DNA of 64,000 bases from contig NC_035436.2 in the NCBI RefSeq assembly GCF_002127325.2, forward strand, positions 115,074,088 to 115,138,087, in the 5' to 3' direction. A model generated the notes under the pieces. It did no database searches. It had not been told where the DNA came from and saw only the letters and a list, made by a program, of their open reading frames with translations. Made by a program: the position numbers and the translations under genes. Below are positions 10,602 through 22,442 of the stretch, piece after piece; position 1 is the stretch's first letter; the number at the start of each line of letters is the position of its first letter. The stretch comes from Helianthus annuus (taxonomy: Eukaryota; Streptophyta; Magnoliopsida; Asterales; Asteraceae).

Positions 10602-13600
10602 TCACTGATTTTCCTGGGGTGTCACATCCTCCCCTCGTTGATCTGGAATTTCGTCCCGAAATTCCGAAGTAGTAGCTTCAGTCTCAGTAGTGGTTGCATT
10701 GTTCCCGAATAACTGGGGGTACTTTTCTGTCATCCTGTCTTCGCGTTCCCAGGTGTACTCTGGGCCACGTTTGGAGTTCCAACGAACTCGGACAAGAGGG
10801 ATTCTCTTGTGTTTGAGGACCTTTACATCCCGGTCCGTGATTTCTACTGGTTCCTCGACGAACTGCAACCGCTCGTCGATAGTGAGTTCTTTAAAAGGGA
10901 TGATGAGGTTTTCATCTGATAGGCACTTCTTTAAGTTCGATACATGAAAGACATTGTGAACTGCCCCGAGTTCAGCTGGTAGGTTCAACTTGTAGGCTAC
11001 CTTGCCAATCTTTTCTATGATTTCGAATGGTCCGACGTACCGCGGATTTAGTTTGCCCCGTTTGCCAAAACGAACCACACCCTTCCAGGGTGAGACTTTC
11101 AATAAAACCCGGTCCCCGACCTCAAATTCCAATGGCTTTCTACGCTTGTCCGCGTAGGCTTTCTGACGGTCGCGTGCTGCCGCCATGCGTTGTCGTATCT
11201 GTGCGATCTTTTCTGTGGCGTCCACTACTATCTCTGGACCCGTGATCTGACTATCCCCCACCTCTGCCCAGCAGAGGGGTGACCGGCATTTACGCCCGTA
11301 CAATGCCTCGAATGGAGCGGCTTGAATGCTGGTGTGATAACTATTATTGTAAGAAAACTCCACCAAAGGGAGGTGCTTTTCCCAGCCGTTGCCGAAATCG
11401 ATGACGCATGCCCGAAGCATGTCTTCGAGAGTTTGGATCGTACGCTCAGACTGCCCATCCGTCTGAGGATGATAAGCTGTGCTCAAGTCTAACCGTGAGC
11501 CGAAAGATTTATGCATCGCTTGCCAAAGTTCTGACGTGAATCGTGCATCGCGATCCGAAATGATAGATGTGGGCACCCCGTGCCTCGAAACAACTTCTTT
11601 GAGATATACGTCTGCAAGAGTGGAGAACTTATCCGTTTCCTTTATAGGTAGGAAGTGTGCAGACTTGGTGAGTCGATCCACGATCACCCATATGGTATCG
11701 TTCCCACGCTGGGATCTAGGTAGGCCTGTAACGAAATCCATGGAAATTTCCTCCCATTTCCACTGTGGTATCTTAGGCTGCTGAAGTAGGCCAGCTGGTT
11801 TCTGATATTCAACCTTGACTCTTGCACAGGTCAGGCATTTTCCAACGTACGTAGCAATGTGGGCCTTCATACTAGGCCACCAATATGTAGTGCTGATGTC
11901 GTGGTACATTTTATCCGACCCTGGATGTACCGAGTAGCGAGACTTGTGAGCTTCATCCATCACAAGTTCGCGTAGACCGCCATAAAGTGGAACCCAAATT
12001 CGGCCCGTTACATAGTAGGCGCCGTCTGCCTTCTGTTCCATTTGCTGTCGTGAGCCGCGTAAGGCTTCAGCCTTGACGTTTTCTGGTTTCAGTGCTTCTG
12101 TCTGAGCAGCTCGTATCTGTGCTGGAAGGCTAGACTGAATCGTAAGCTGTAGCGCTCGCACGCGCCGTGGTAAAGTGTCTTTCCGACTGAGAGCGTCAGC
12201 CACAACATTGGCTTTGCCTGGATGATACTTGATAGCGCATTCGTAGTCGTTAAGTAACTCGACCCATCGTCGTTGACGCATATTCAAATCCTTTTGCTTA
12301 AGGATATGCTCGAGACTCCTGTGATCGGTGTAAATCGTGCACCTGGTACCGTACAGGTAGTGTCGCCATATCTTAAGCGCGAAAACAACAGCTCCCAGCT
12401 CTAAATCGTGCGTCGTGTAGTTGCGTTCATGAACCTTGAGTTGACGAGAGGCATAAGCGATAACCTTGTCGCGCTGCATTAACACACATCCAAGTCCCCG
12501 AATGGATGCATCACAATAAACCACGAAGTCGTCTGTGCCCTCTGGCAATGAGAGGATAGGTGCACTGCAAAGTCTACCCTTTAAGTGCTGAAAAGCAGTC
12601 TCCTGGGGCTCTCCCCAGCGATAGGTAACACCCTTCTGTGTCAGTAGCGTAAGCGGCTGAGCAATCTTTGAGAAATCCTTGATAAACCGTCTATAATAAC
12701 CTGCCAAACCCAAGAATTGGCGTATTTCTGTCGGTGTACGCGGTGCAGGCCAGTTCCTGATCGAATCTACCTTGGATGGATCGACATGGATCCCATCCTT
12801 GTTCACCACGTGGCCTAAGAAGTGGACTTCACGAAGCCAGAAGTCGCATTTAGAAAGCTTGGCGTACAGCTGTTCCTTCCGAAGAAGTTCCAAAATAAGA
12901 CGAAGATGCTGCTCGTGTTCCTCCTGACTCTTGGAGTAAATCAGAATGTCGTCGATGAATACTATGACAAACTTGTCAAGATAGGGTTTGCACACCCTGT
13001 TCATAAGATCCATAAATACGGCAGGCGCGTTCGTTAACCCGAATGGCATGACAAGAAACTCGTAGTGGCCATAACGAGTTCTGAATGCAGTCTTGGAGAC
13101 GTCCTCCTCGCGGACTCTCAGTTGATGATATCCTGACCGTAGGTCGATCTTGGAATAGTAACACGACCCTTGCAACTGGTCGAATAAGTCGTCTATTCGT
13201 GGAAAAGGATAACGGTTCTTCACCGTCACCTTGTTGAGTTCACGGTAGTCGATGCACATCCTGAACGTACCGTCTTTCTTTTTCACGAAAAGCACTGGAG
13301 CTCCCCAAGGCGAAGAGCTTGGACGTATGAAACCCTTTTCCAAGAGCTCTTGCAGCTGCTTTGACAGTTCCTCCAATTCCGATGGGGCTAGACGATATGG
13401 TGCGCGAGCTATGGGTGCTGCTCCTGGAGCGAGCTCGATTTGGAATTCGACCTGACGATGAGGCGGTAAGCCAGGTAAGTCTTCAGGAAACACCTGAGGG
13501 TAATCACGTACAATTGGAATGTCCTCCAATTTCTTTTCTTTTGCAGATGCGTCTGTAACGAGTGCCAGAATGGCTGAGTGACCCTTTCGTAAGCATTTCT

Positions 13601-15332
13601 GAGCCTTCAAGAATGAGATGATGCCAACCACTGCACCACTCTTGTCGCCTTGAACTTCGAGAGGTTCCTGACCAGAACGAGGAATACGAATAATCTTCTC
13701 GCTGCATAAGATTTCTGCCTGGTGTTGGGATAACCAATCCATCCCAATCACGACATCGAAACTACCCAAAACTATGGGAATGAGATCAATAGAGAAGGCT
13801 TGGCCGGCTAGGATAAGGTTACAACCCTGAACTACGTGCGTGGCTTCTAGACTTTTACCGTTAGCTAACTCTACTACATGTTTGGTGGGTAAAAGTGTTG
13901 GTGCACGTTTTAGCAGTTGACACATTTTCACAGACATATAGCTTGTATCCGCACCCGAATCAAATAAAACAGTAACGTAAATATTGTCGAGGAGAAACTT
14001 ACCCATAACAACGTTGGGATCGTTCACTGCGTCGCCTCGACCTAGCACAAAAGCGCGACCACGAGCTTCATTGCCGTTGTTGTTGTTGTTTCCACCGTTG
14101 TTGTTGCCGTTGCCCTGGTTGTTGTTGTTGTTGCGATTCTGGTTCAACTGAGGACAATCGCGTTTGAAATGACCTTCAGCCCCACACTGGAAACATCCCC
14201 GGTTTCCACGCTGTGGCTGCTGCTGCTGGTTCTGTGGAGCGGGTTGCTGAGGCTGCTGATTCTGATTCGCAGGCCGTGGACTCCTACAGTCTTTGGCCTC
14301 GTGCCCCATCTTAAGACACCTTTGACAACGACCCTTGTTACACGGGCCGTGGTGATGCCTGTTGCAGTTGTGGCACCTAGGTTGACTACCCTGATATCTC
14401 CTCTGTCTGTGACTACCAGAGGATTGCTGACTAGGACTCTGGTAATGGTCAGTCTTCTGTTGCTGAGCTTGAGACTGAACGGATGCTGAGCCTCTGCTGG
14501 AATCTCCATCCCATTTTCTTTTACTGTCACCAGATGTAGCAGGAGTAACTGAGGTGGTGACGTTAGCAGTAGCATTAACACGCTTGGGCAGTTTATTCTG
14601 ATCCACTGCCTGATCGGTGATACGGTGAGCGAGACGCTGGATTTCCTGGATGTTTTCGAGATTAGCCGACGTCACGTGGCTCTGAATTTCTGGCGCCAAT
14701 CCCTTGAGATACAACTCAATGCGCTTGTATGGAGGGTCCACCATAGTTGGACACAGAACGGCCAGCTCGTTCGACCGTTTAGTATACGCTTCGATCTCTG
14801 ATCCAACCATTTTCAGGTTATACAGCTCGTCTTCCAGCTTGTAAATGTCTTCACGCGTGCAATACTCACGCTTGATGAGTTCCTTAAAATCGTTCCATGG
14901 GGTGGCGTTAGCAGCTGCCAACCCTAAGATCTGAACTTGGGCGTTCCACCAAGTCAGTGCTATCCCTTCCAAAGTGCCGGTGGCAAACTTGACCTTGCGA
15001 GCCTCAGGGCACTCGCACATTTCGAATACCGATTCTAGCTTTTCAAACCAATGGAGGAGTCCCACTGCCCCCTCTGTGCCACTGAAAGAGTTTGGACGAC
15101 AGTCCATGAAGTTCTTGAATGTGCAGACTTGCTGCGCTGGCTGACCTATTGTGTACGAATAGGGCGAAGTTAAATACGAGTGTTAATGTAGGATCTAAAG
15201 ATCCTAGTGCGTGCCTATACTGCAGGATATACTACCTGCTTGAGCTGCTGCAACTGCCGCAGCAACTTGAGCTTGAACGAGAGCCTCTAGCTGGGCTTGT
15301 GTCATGTTGATTCGTCCAGACATGATCTTCAT
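10602..15332 (-). CDS. A: intact Ty3/gypsy Gag-Pol polyprotein
   Basis: This encodes capsid and replication enzymes of the retrotransposon. Numbering starts at the Met at 15107. Gag occupies about 1-350, with a degenerate CHNC..HHHGPC (245-256) and two CCHC knuckles (261-274, 305-318) followed by an Asn/Gly-rich linker. Then come protease LFDSGAD (381-387), RT about 560-760 with FIDD (717-720), and RNase H with D866, E903, D928 and D971. Integrase has H1054, H1061, C1091 and C1094, then D1124, D1185 and E1221 (DD35E). A chromo-like end spans about 1426-1467. The 1501-codon frame 10602-15107 is open. Upstream, 15332-15236 encodes 32 residues (start MKIM, body [17 protein letters not shown]) and one base of a codon. 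The 90 nt between carry three in-frame stops and GT...AG ends, so I annotate exon 1 plus an intron. Translation from 15107 alone is the alternative. Confidence 0.92.
15146..15235 (-). other. Putative 90-nt gag intron in A
   Basis: Donor GCAG|GTAGTATATCC and acceptor CACAATAG|GTCAGCC give a phase-1 junction (G|GT). The unspliced frame meets three stops. The equivalents are 99 nt in BC and D and 86 nt in E, each leaving the spliced frame intact. Confidence 0.65.
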
Positions 15333-15620
15333 AGTAAAAAGTAACGAATATGAGAGTGGTTCGCGAGTAGGGCGATGACAGAAAAGTGTAGGCATATAGG
15401 TGTTCTCATGAAATCAAAGCATGTGTATCTAGGCGTAATGCGAGCAAAGTTCTAAACAGTTCTAGCAAACAGGCAATAACATAAACCTTATTACCTAAGA
15501 TGTCGAGTCTTGCACGTGGAGCGAAGCGTCGTTGTGGATCGTTGAGAGCACCGTTCTGGTTATAGTCCGGTTTTAATAAAAACGTTTTCCCATATTAAAA
15601 CCAAGTTCTCTATAACCAAT

Positions 15621-15633
15621 GGCTCTGATACCA
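15621..15633 (-). other. A primer binding site, tRNA-iMet
   Basis: In element sense TGGTATCAGAGCC lies three bases inside the 5' LTR and is complementary to the 3' end of plant initiator tRNA-Met. An inverted repeat (GGTTTTAATA/TATTAAAACC inside GGTTATA/TATAACC) follows it toward gag. Confidence 0.9.
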
Positions 15634-15636
15634 ATC

Positions 15637-17893
15637 TGTCACACCCCCAAAATCCACACGCGGAGTACCACCGCTTGGGAGCGTGACTGACCAGGATCAA
15701 GCCATCAATCATATCAAACATAGCATTTAATAATAAAAGTAATCAATGTAAATCATCATGACATGATTGATGTTCCAAACATCGTTTAAATAGCGGAAGC
15801 ATAGTATGTAATCTCAAAATAGTTATAAGTTCAAATAAAGTTCATGATCCATATTCCACAACGACCTGCTCCTCCCTGTGCAAGCTCCATAGTGTACCTA
15901 AGGTCCTGCAAGGCATGCAGCAAATAATCAACAAACTAGTTGAGCGAGTTCACAGAAAGTAAGTTCATAACGTAATGCATAAGTATAGCTAGTGGGGGCT
16001 TCCCATACTAGGGTGTACTAAAGGTGGTGGCTTCCCAAACCTTGTGTTCATATTACTGGTGGGGGCTTCCCACGTTTATCCTGGCTAATGAGGGCTTCTC
16101 ATTAACGGTACTTACTAGACTAACTTCCGACCATGTGTTCTTCTTTACCGAGAACAGGAATACGTACAGGGTCACGTAGGCTTTACGTGACGTGCCCTTC
16201 CCCGAGGACATGGTACGCGTGGGGGCTACGTAGGCTTTACGCAGCGTGGCCTTCCGACCTGGAAGCCAGTGGATGGTATTGGGTTACGTAGGCTTTACGT
16301 AACGTGTCCTCCCGACCCGGGAGACAAATGGCAAATACTGGGTTACGTAGGCTTTACGTAACGTGTCCTGACTATCCTGAGGACGATGGTCTATAGTCTA
16401 GAGAATGCGTAAGTACGAGTAACTCTTTTAACAATAACATTTCCAACCCAATTCCCAACCCGGGAATCCCATGCCTTGGCTGTGTGAACTCACCTTGGTT
16501 TGCTCGGCAGATACACAAAGAGTACAGGTAGTAAGTAAATGGTCAACCACGTCCTATCACGGTTTTTATACAAGTCAGGTTTTGACTAAGGTAATACATG
16601 TGCACGTATCAGCAATTCAAATCATGTACGAGTCCAAGTAATCGGCCCAAACAGATAAGTAGTCCAACTAGCAGTCAAGAGCACACTTGTGCGTCTTAAT
16701 CTTGGCCCAAAATAACCCGGCCCAATTGATATTCACCCCAAATAGTAAACGCACACTAGTCCAATAGCAAACAGTCCACAAATCCAATCGTTGGGCCCAA
16801 TTGATTGGGCCCGTGACAGTGAAGGCCCAAACAGTGTACGTGCATTGACTCGTCTCGAGTCGCAACCGGCGATCTCGAGTCGCAACCGGAGATTACGAGT
16901 CGCAACAGCTGGTTACGAGTCGCAATGGTGATCTCGGTTCGTCATGGTCCGGTTACGAGTCGCAACGGGACTCGCAACCATGGTCCCGGCTTGTGCTGTT
17001 TGTGGTCTCGAGTGGGGTTCCGACTCGCAATCTGAGTCGCAACCGTGTGTGTAACAGCTTCCCATAATTCTAGTCAATTAAACTCCGTGATTTCAGCTAA
17101 CACCTTAGGCAGTTTCACAATTCAGATTAAACCTAGTAATTAGAAGATTTCTTTATCATATTCAACGTGTTCATCTTTAAACAATTGCATAACAGTATCA
17201 AGTATAAACAATCGGATCATAATCAAACATATAGCAATCGGTTGGTTTTTAAATCTTGCAGCCCTATCATGCATCCTAACCGATTAACACATACTCGGAC
17301 CGATTAGCAATTAAGAACTAAACATCATCATACAATCCGGTTATAATCCAGCATATCAACACATATTACCGAAAGCAATACATAGATCTTATTTGATTTA
17401 CTAGCATAATCAACATACTAACCGGTTACAAGAATATTATTATCAACATACAAACCATAACACACAACCAATAACATAATCACTAACCGGATTAAAGGAG
17501 GAAAAAGGGTGATTCCGAGTAGGGGTGATCTTGCCGTCGAGTTCCAAGCGACCGAGAGAGAGCAAAAGCTTCTAGGGTTTGTGTGTGTGTGATGTTTTGC
17601 AAAAGTAGTAAAACAAACCCCTAGTCCCGGTTTTGTGTTGCGAGTGGGGGAGTGGGCCGAGCCCAACTCGGTTACCAAATGGAGTCCGATTTCAAAGTGT
17701 GGCCCAAAGGGCTTGTGTGACCGGTTATAATGTGCAATCGGGTTTTAGTGTGTGGTTTGGGTTCGTGCACACACAACATACATACACACATAAGGCACAT
17801 AACATCATAACATTCAATAGCATCAAAGTTTGTAAAATCATAACACGTTCACGTATGTTACACAATGATAGGTCTAAAGTTCGAGTTGTCACA
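15637..17893 (-). repeat. A 5' LTR
   Basis: It has the same length (2257 bp) and layout as the 3' LTR at 8269-10525. The hairpin array is at 15990-16384 and the CGAGTCGCAA array at about 16853-17050. The promoter-side block at about 17527-17600 reads, in element sense, AAACCCTAGAAGC then GCTCTCTCTCGG, a telo-box plus CT tract. Splice-like sites: donor CCG|GTTAGT at 17487, donor AAG|GTGAGT at 16493, acceptor ending at 15906. Confidence 0.93.
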
Positions 17894-17898
17894 TAGAC

Positions 17899-19694
17899 TA
17901 CTTTAACGAGTCATAACGGGTCGTAAGCACTTAGGATAGGTTCCGATTTAGAATGTAGGATTTGTTTAACCATATTATATGAGTTCCAACACTCATTTGG
18001 TTTACGAAACCTCATTCTATCCGATTTTCCGATTTAGGTCCAGTTTATTAACATAGTTACCTATATTAGGTGCCGATTGATTCCGTAGTCCTTCAAGGTT
18101 TGTTTGGTTGTTATTTCAAGACTTTTAAGCAATATCAAGTGAGTACATAGTCCCCACTTTTACTGTTTTCAAATATTTTGGGGTGATACACATGTGCCTA
18201 CTTGTTACTTTCGTGCATTTCGTGCTTTCATGACATATACTTGCTATGTTCATTAGTACGCATATAGTACATGATTTCATTTATGATTTGCTATGTATGT
18301 TGACTGAGCATGCTAGCACATTGATTGCATAAACATTTTGTTGCATATGTTTACTCAACATATGGACACATTGATTTACATTACATTTCTGGTATGTATG
18401 TTTACTGAGCATGCTAGCACATTGATTTACATGACATTTCTACTATGTATGTTTACTTAGCATACTTAGTACATGGTTTTTACATAACATGCTTACATTT
18501 AGTATGACATTGGTTTGTATAACAGGACAAAAGTACATTCATTAACACTGATCACGCCGCTCGGTAGTATGTAGTGGTACCATAGGAATTGACAACTCCC
18601 ATTCCTGTAATCCTAGGTTTGTTTGAACGCAAGGAATGACAGAATCCGATATACATAATTGATAAACCTTTAACTTGTTAAGGGTTTGTCCGATAGTTGC
18701 AAGGCTTGAATGTATGCGATAAACAATACTGCATAAATGTTTGTATCAGTAAAGCATTGATTTTGCAAAACATAACTTTTGACTTAAACTATGATTTAAT
18801 CAAATACATTGTTTTGTACATTTTACCTATGGGATTGAGTAATACTTTTATTCACCATACATATCATTTAATTACAGATAGACATTATACATATGGTTTG
18901 AGTAGTTACTTTTTACTTGCCATACATAACATTTGATTATACAAGTCATGATTTACATTTAATAATTGGACATTAACTATACATAAACATTTTGACAATG
19001 GTTTAAACAAGAGATTTGATGTTTATTAATAAGTGATTTACATAACGAGGCGACGTGTAATATGATAAAAGCATGGTGGATATACCGCTGGTACTTCCTA
19101 TATATTAGTGCTTTTATGATATTACATATCGTAGCGTTATTTATCATTTCAAAAAAGATATGATATATTTTATGCAAACGACATATTTTCACAAGATATT
19201 GTTTTACAAACAACACAACTTATACAAATTCATAGTTACTTGGTTATTTATTTAACCACATAGTATTCTTTTATATATCATCTGATATTCTTATCGCTTT
19301 TCGTATGATTTATAAAAGAAAACATTTTCTTAAGGTTCATAACTACTATTTGTCAAACATTTCTTTAACTACAAGTCATGAATCCTACAATCGAGAAGAC
19401 CTATGTATCTCACAAGCATTTTTATGCTGACGTACCTATTTTCACATGTGTTTTTAGGAACTGATGCATAGGGTTAATCAGGATACACTTAGTTGGAATC
19501 GGGCCTTGGTGACAATAAAAGATGCAAGACTAGTTTAATTTATGTTATGTTTTCCTTGTTTTTAAGACAATATACTCTTTTTAATTCAAATAAAACGAAA
19601 CTTTAAATACCATAGTTGTGAAACAATAATTCTGTCGATCAACTCCCCGACGTTTTCGCTGCGGTTTGTTGTTTTACGCGGTCGGGGTGTGACA
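17899..19694 (+). repeat. H: right part of its 5' LTR
   Basis: This continues the H LTR after element A and ends GGGGTGTGACA at 19694, just before a PBS. Related words such as GTATGTTTACTGAGCATGCT and GCACATTGATTTACA recur at 18290-18480. A donor-like TCAA|GTGAGT has first base 18139, and an acceptor-like GTGTTTTTAG|G ends at 19457. This parallels the splice-signal layout of the younger elements. No gene was seen. Confidence 0.75.
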
Positions 19695-19997
19695 GAATAG
19701 TTGGTATCCGAGCCAATGGTTATAGGGAATTAGGTTATTAGTAATGCTTTGACCTAGACTATAACTTTTCTAGGACCCCAACACAAGTTATCTTGTGTTT
19801 AGATCTTAAAACATTACCATCACCTATCTAAAGTGATTACCAAAACAAGAACACGATTTTCCAAAACGATTTTGAAAATCAATCATCTATTCTTAGATGA
19901 TTTGTATAAGGTTTTGAACCCTCTAAGTTTTCAAAATCTCGTTAAGGTTTGTGTCTAAATAATGTGAACACGTGCAATCTGGAAGGGTGGATGCCTG
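19695..19997 (+). other. H: primer binding site and start of the leader
   Basis: TGGTATCCGAGCC at 19702-19714 differs from the iMet-type PBS by one base. It is followed by CAATGGTTATAGGGAA, like the post-PBS sequence of the other elements. The leader is cut at 19997 by BC (TSD GCCTG) and resumes at 37318. Confidence 0.75.
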
Positions 19998-20366
19998 TGT
20001 CACACCCCTAAAATCCACATGCGGAGTACCACCGCTAGGAGGCGTGACATGACCAGGATCAAGCCACCAATTATATCAAACATAGCATTTAATAATAATC
20101 ATAGACATAATTGATGTTCAAAACCAAACATTGAATATGTAGCGGAAGCATTAAATGTAAAACCCAAAACATAAGTATCAATGTGTGAATGTAAAAGTGT
20201 TTAATAAGCATTCAGATGTTCTTGTCCACAACGACCCGCTTCTCCTCTGGTGCAAGCTCCATGTATACCTAAGGTCCTGCAAGGCATGCAGCAAATAATC
20301 AACAAACTAGTTGAGCGAGTTCACAGAAAGTAAGTTCATAATTGTAATGCGTAAGTTCATCTAGTG

Positions 20367-20691
20367 GTGAGGGATTCTCACGATTATCCTTAACAATGGG
20401 GGATTCCCATTATGGTACTTACTAGACTAGTGCAACCATGTGTTCTTCTTAAACCGAGAACAGGAATACGTACTGGGTCACGTAGGATTTACGTGACGTG
20501 TCCTTCCCCGAGGACAGTGGTACGCGTGGGGGCTACGCAGGATTTACGCAGCGTGTCCTTCCGACCCGGAAGACAGTAGATGGTATTGGGTTACGTAGGC
20601 TTTACGTAACGTGTCCTCCCGACCCGGGAGACAAATGGCAAATACTGGGTTACGTTGGCTTTACGTAACGTGTCCTGACTATCCTGAGGAC
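20367..20691 (-). repeat. Hairpin array in BC LTR1
   Basis: On the + strand the loops are GGATT or GGCTT between complementary arms. Arms include GTGAG/CTCAC (20367-20381), AATGGG/CCCATT (20395-20411), TCACGTA/TACGTGA (20478-20496) and GTTACGTA/TACGTAAC. Interleaved stems are GTCCT/AGGAC, CTTCCG/CGGAAG and CTCCC/GGGAG. One unit of the last pair reads GTTACGTT. Confidence 0.85.
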
Positions 20692-21071
20692 GATGGTCTA
20701 TAGTCTAGTGAATGCGTAAGTACGAGTAACTCTTTCAATATCAACATATCCAACCCAATTCCCAACCCGGGAATCCCATGCCTTGGCTGTGTGAACTCAC
20801 CTTGGTTTGCTCGGCAGATACACAAAAGAGTATAGATAAGCTAGTAAATGGTCAACCACGTCCTATCATGGTTGTAATACAAGTCAGGTTTTGACTAAGG
20901 AAATGCACGTATGTGTCACATAAGATAACAGGCTAAAAACACATATAAGTCATGGCAACACTTATTGCATGGCATCAGTCAGTTTGTATAATAGAATCGT
21001 ACTTTGAGCGATTAAACAATTGGGCCCAACAACTTAACAAAGTCAATAACAAATCTCGGCCCAATAAAATA

Positions 21072-21530
21072 CACGTGTGACTTGTGCGATTCCTAGGGAT
21101 TGTGCGAGTAGGATTTGGGCTTGAGGCCCAACAGTTAAACGGTTTCACTCTTTGTGCGACTGAACATGTTTTGTTCGTTCCATTTGGGTTGTGCGGCCTG
21201 CTTAGATTAGCCCAACAATAATACCCAGCCCAATTATAACATACGGCCCAAAACAAACACACAAATGACGTTGTGCGATCCAGCTGATCTTGTACGATCC
21301 AGCTGGGTTGTGCGATTTAAGGTAGTCCAGCCCGCACATCATCCGGCCCATACTGCTTGTGCGATAGGTCTTGGGCTATCCGGCCCAACATACAGCCTTG
21401 TGTGACCAGGCTGCCCTTGTGCGACTGGGCTGCACTTGTGTGATTTAAAACACCTTGTGCGACTGGTTCAGCTTGTGTGACTGGACCAGTTTGTGCGAGT
21501 GGCTTGTGTGATCAGCCTAGTTGTGCGATT
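21072..21530 (-). repeat. Interspersed CTTGTGCGA array in BC LTR1
   Basis: About 20 TTGTGCGA or TTGTGTGA words occur with unequal spacers (element sense TCGCACAAG). It recurs in LTR2 at about 28565-29023 and LTR3 at about 36028-36477. D carries the same motif. Confidence 0.85.
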
Positions 21531-22442
21531 GGTTCAATCATTCCATGAATCAAGCTATTTGGTTACAATTAGATTATCAGTTACATATTTTCCATACTTA
21601 GCATTCTTTCAATTAACACGATTTCAACAAATCGTTTAACATGATATCGATCAAACAGTACAAATCGTTCCTAAATCCACATGAGCCCTAACAAAGTATG
21701 AACAACAAACTCATGAACACGAATCCGGCTATCAACAACTTAACCCATTCACAAACCAATTAATCAAGTTAACAATCCGAATAAATGATCATACACATAT
21801 GGCCGATTACATACAAGCAGATTGGTTATGATAACCTATGACATCTAATCAGTTTAGCTCGATAACATAACTCATCCGATTACAATCATATGGTGAACAA
21901 ACGATTTGCAAGAACATAAACTAAACCACATGAATCGTACAAGAACATAATCAATCATACAAACCGGTTACAAGTAAAGGGATGTGACCCGAATGGGAAG
22001 TTGGTTCTTGTGCCGTCGGTTTCCAAGCAACGAGAGAGAGAAGTCGTCTAGGGTTCTTGGTGTGTGTGTGTTCTTGTGTTGTGTAACAAATGAGAAAGAA
22101 ACCAAGTCCCTAAGGTGTTTACACGGTATAGAGGGGTGGGCCGGCCCTTACGTGGGCTGCCCTATTGGTCCGCGTACAAGGTGTGAAGCCCAATGGCTTT
22201 GTGCGATCAAGTGTAGGTGTGTGTGTTGTGCGATCGGGTTAATACACGCATACATACGTTACATCATGCACTCAATAACAAAATATTCATTAAATCCAAA
22301 CATATAATTTAGTTCACATATGCACGTAGCGTTACACAAAATAAGTCTAAAGTTCGAGTTGTCACATTATCCCCAACTAATTGGAAATTTCGTCCCGAAA
22401 TTTGGTATGCACTCACTGAGGAAGCTAAGTAAACTGTATTGT

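Larger units (their letters stand above)
8269..17893 (-). mobile_element. A: complete Ty3/gypsy LTR retrotransposon
   Basis: The element is 9625 bp with two 2257-bp LTRs, flanked by TSD TAGAC (8264-8268, 17894-17898). On the minus strand the order is 5' LTR, tRNA-iMet PBS, leader, gag exon 1, gag-pol, PPT, 3' LTR. Gag-pol is uninterrupted. The LTRs differ at about nine positions by eye (for example near 8656/16024, 8800/16169, 9325/16693), so insertion is recent but not the latest here. It lies inside the H 5' LTR. It has every part needed for autonomous movement; expression is unknown. Confidence 0.95.
19998..22366 (-). repeat. BC LTR1 (3'-most in element sense)
   Basis: 2369 bp, TGTCACACCCCT...GAGTTGTCACA on the + strand. 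It contains the hairpin array (20367-20691) and the CTTGTGCGA array (21072-21530). In element sense, donor AAG|GTGAGT is at 20800 and the acceptor ends at 20277. The other donor reads CCG|GTTTGT here (21964), against GTTAGT in LTR2 and LTR3. Confidence 0.92.

Noticed and set aside
11027..14489. Open frames antisense to gag-pol in A, with equivalents in BC, D and E
   Set aside because: They are shadows of the polyprotein in other frames, without domain signals, and their composition mirrors the Gln/Asn-rich gag linker.
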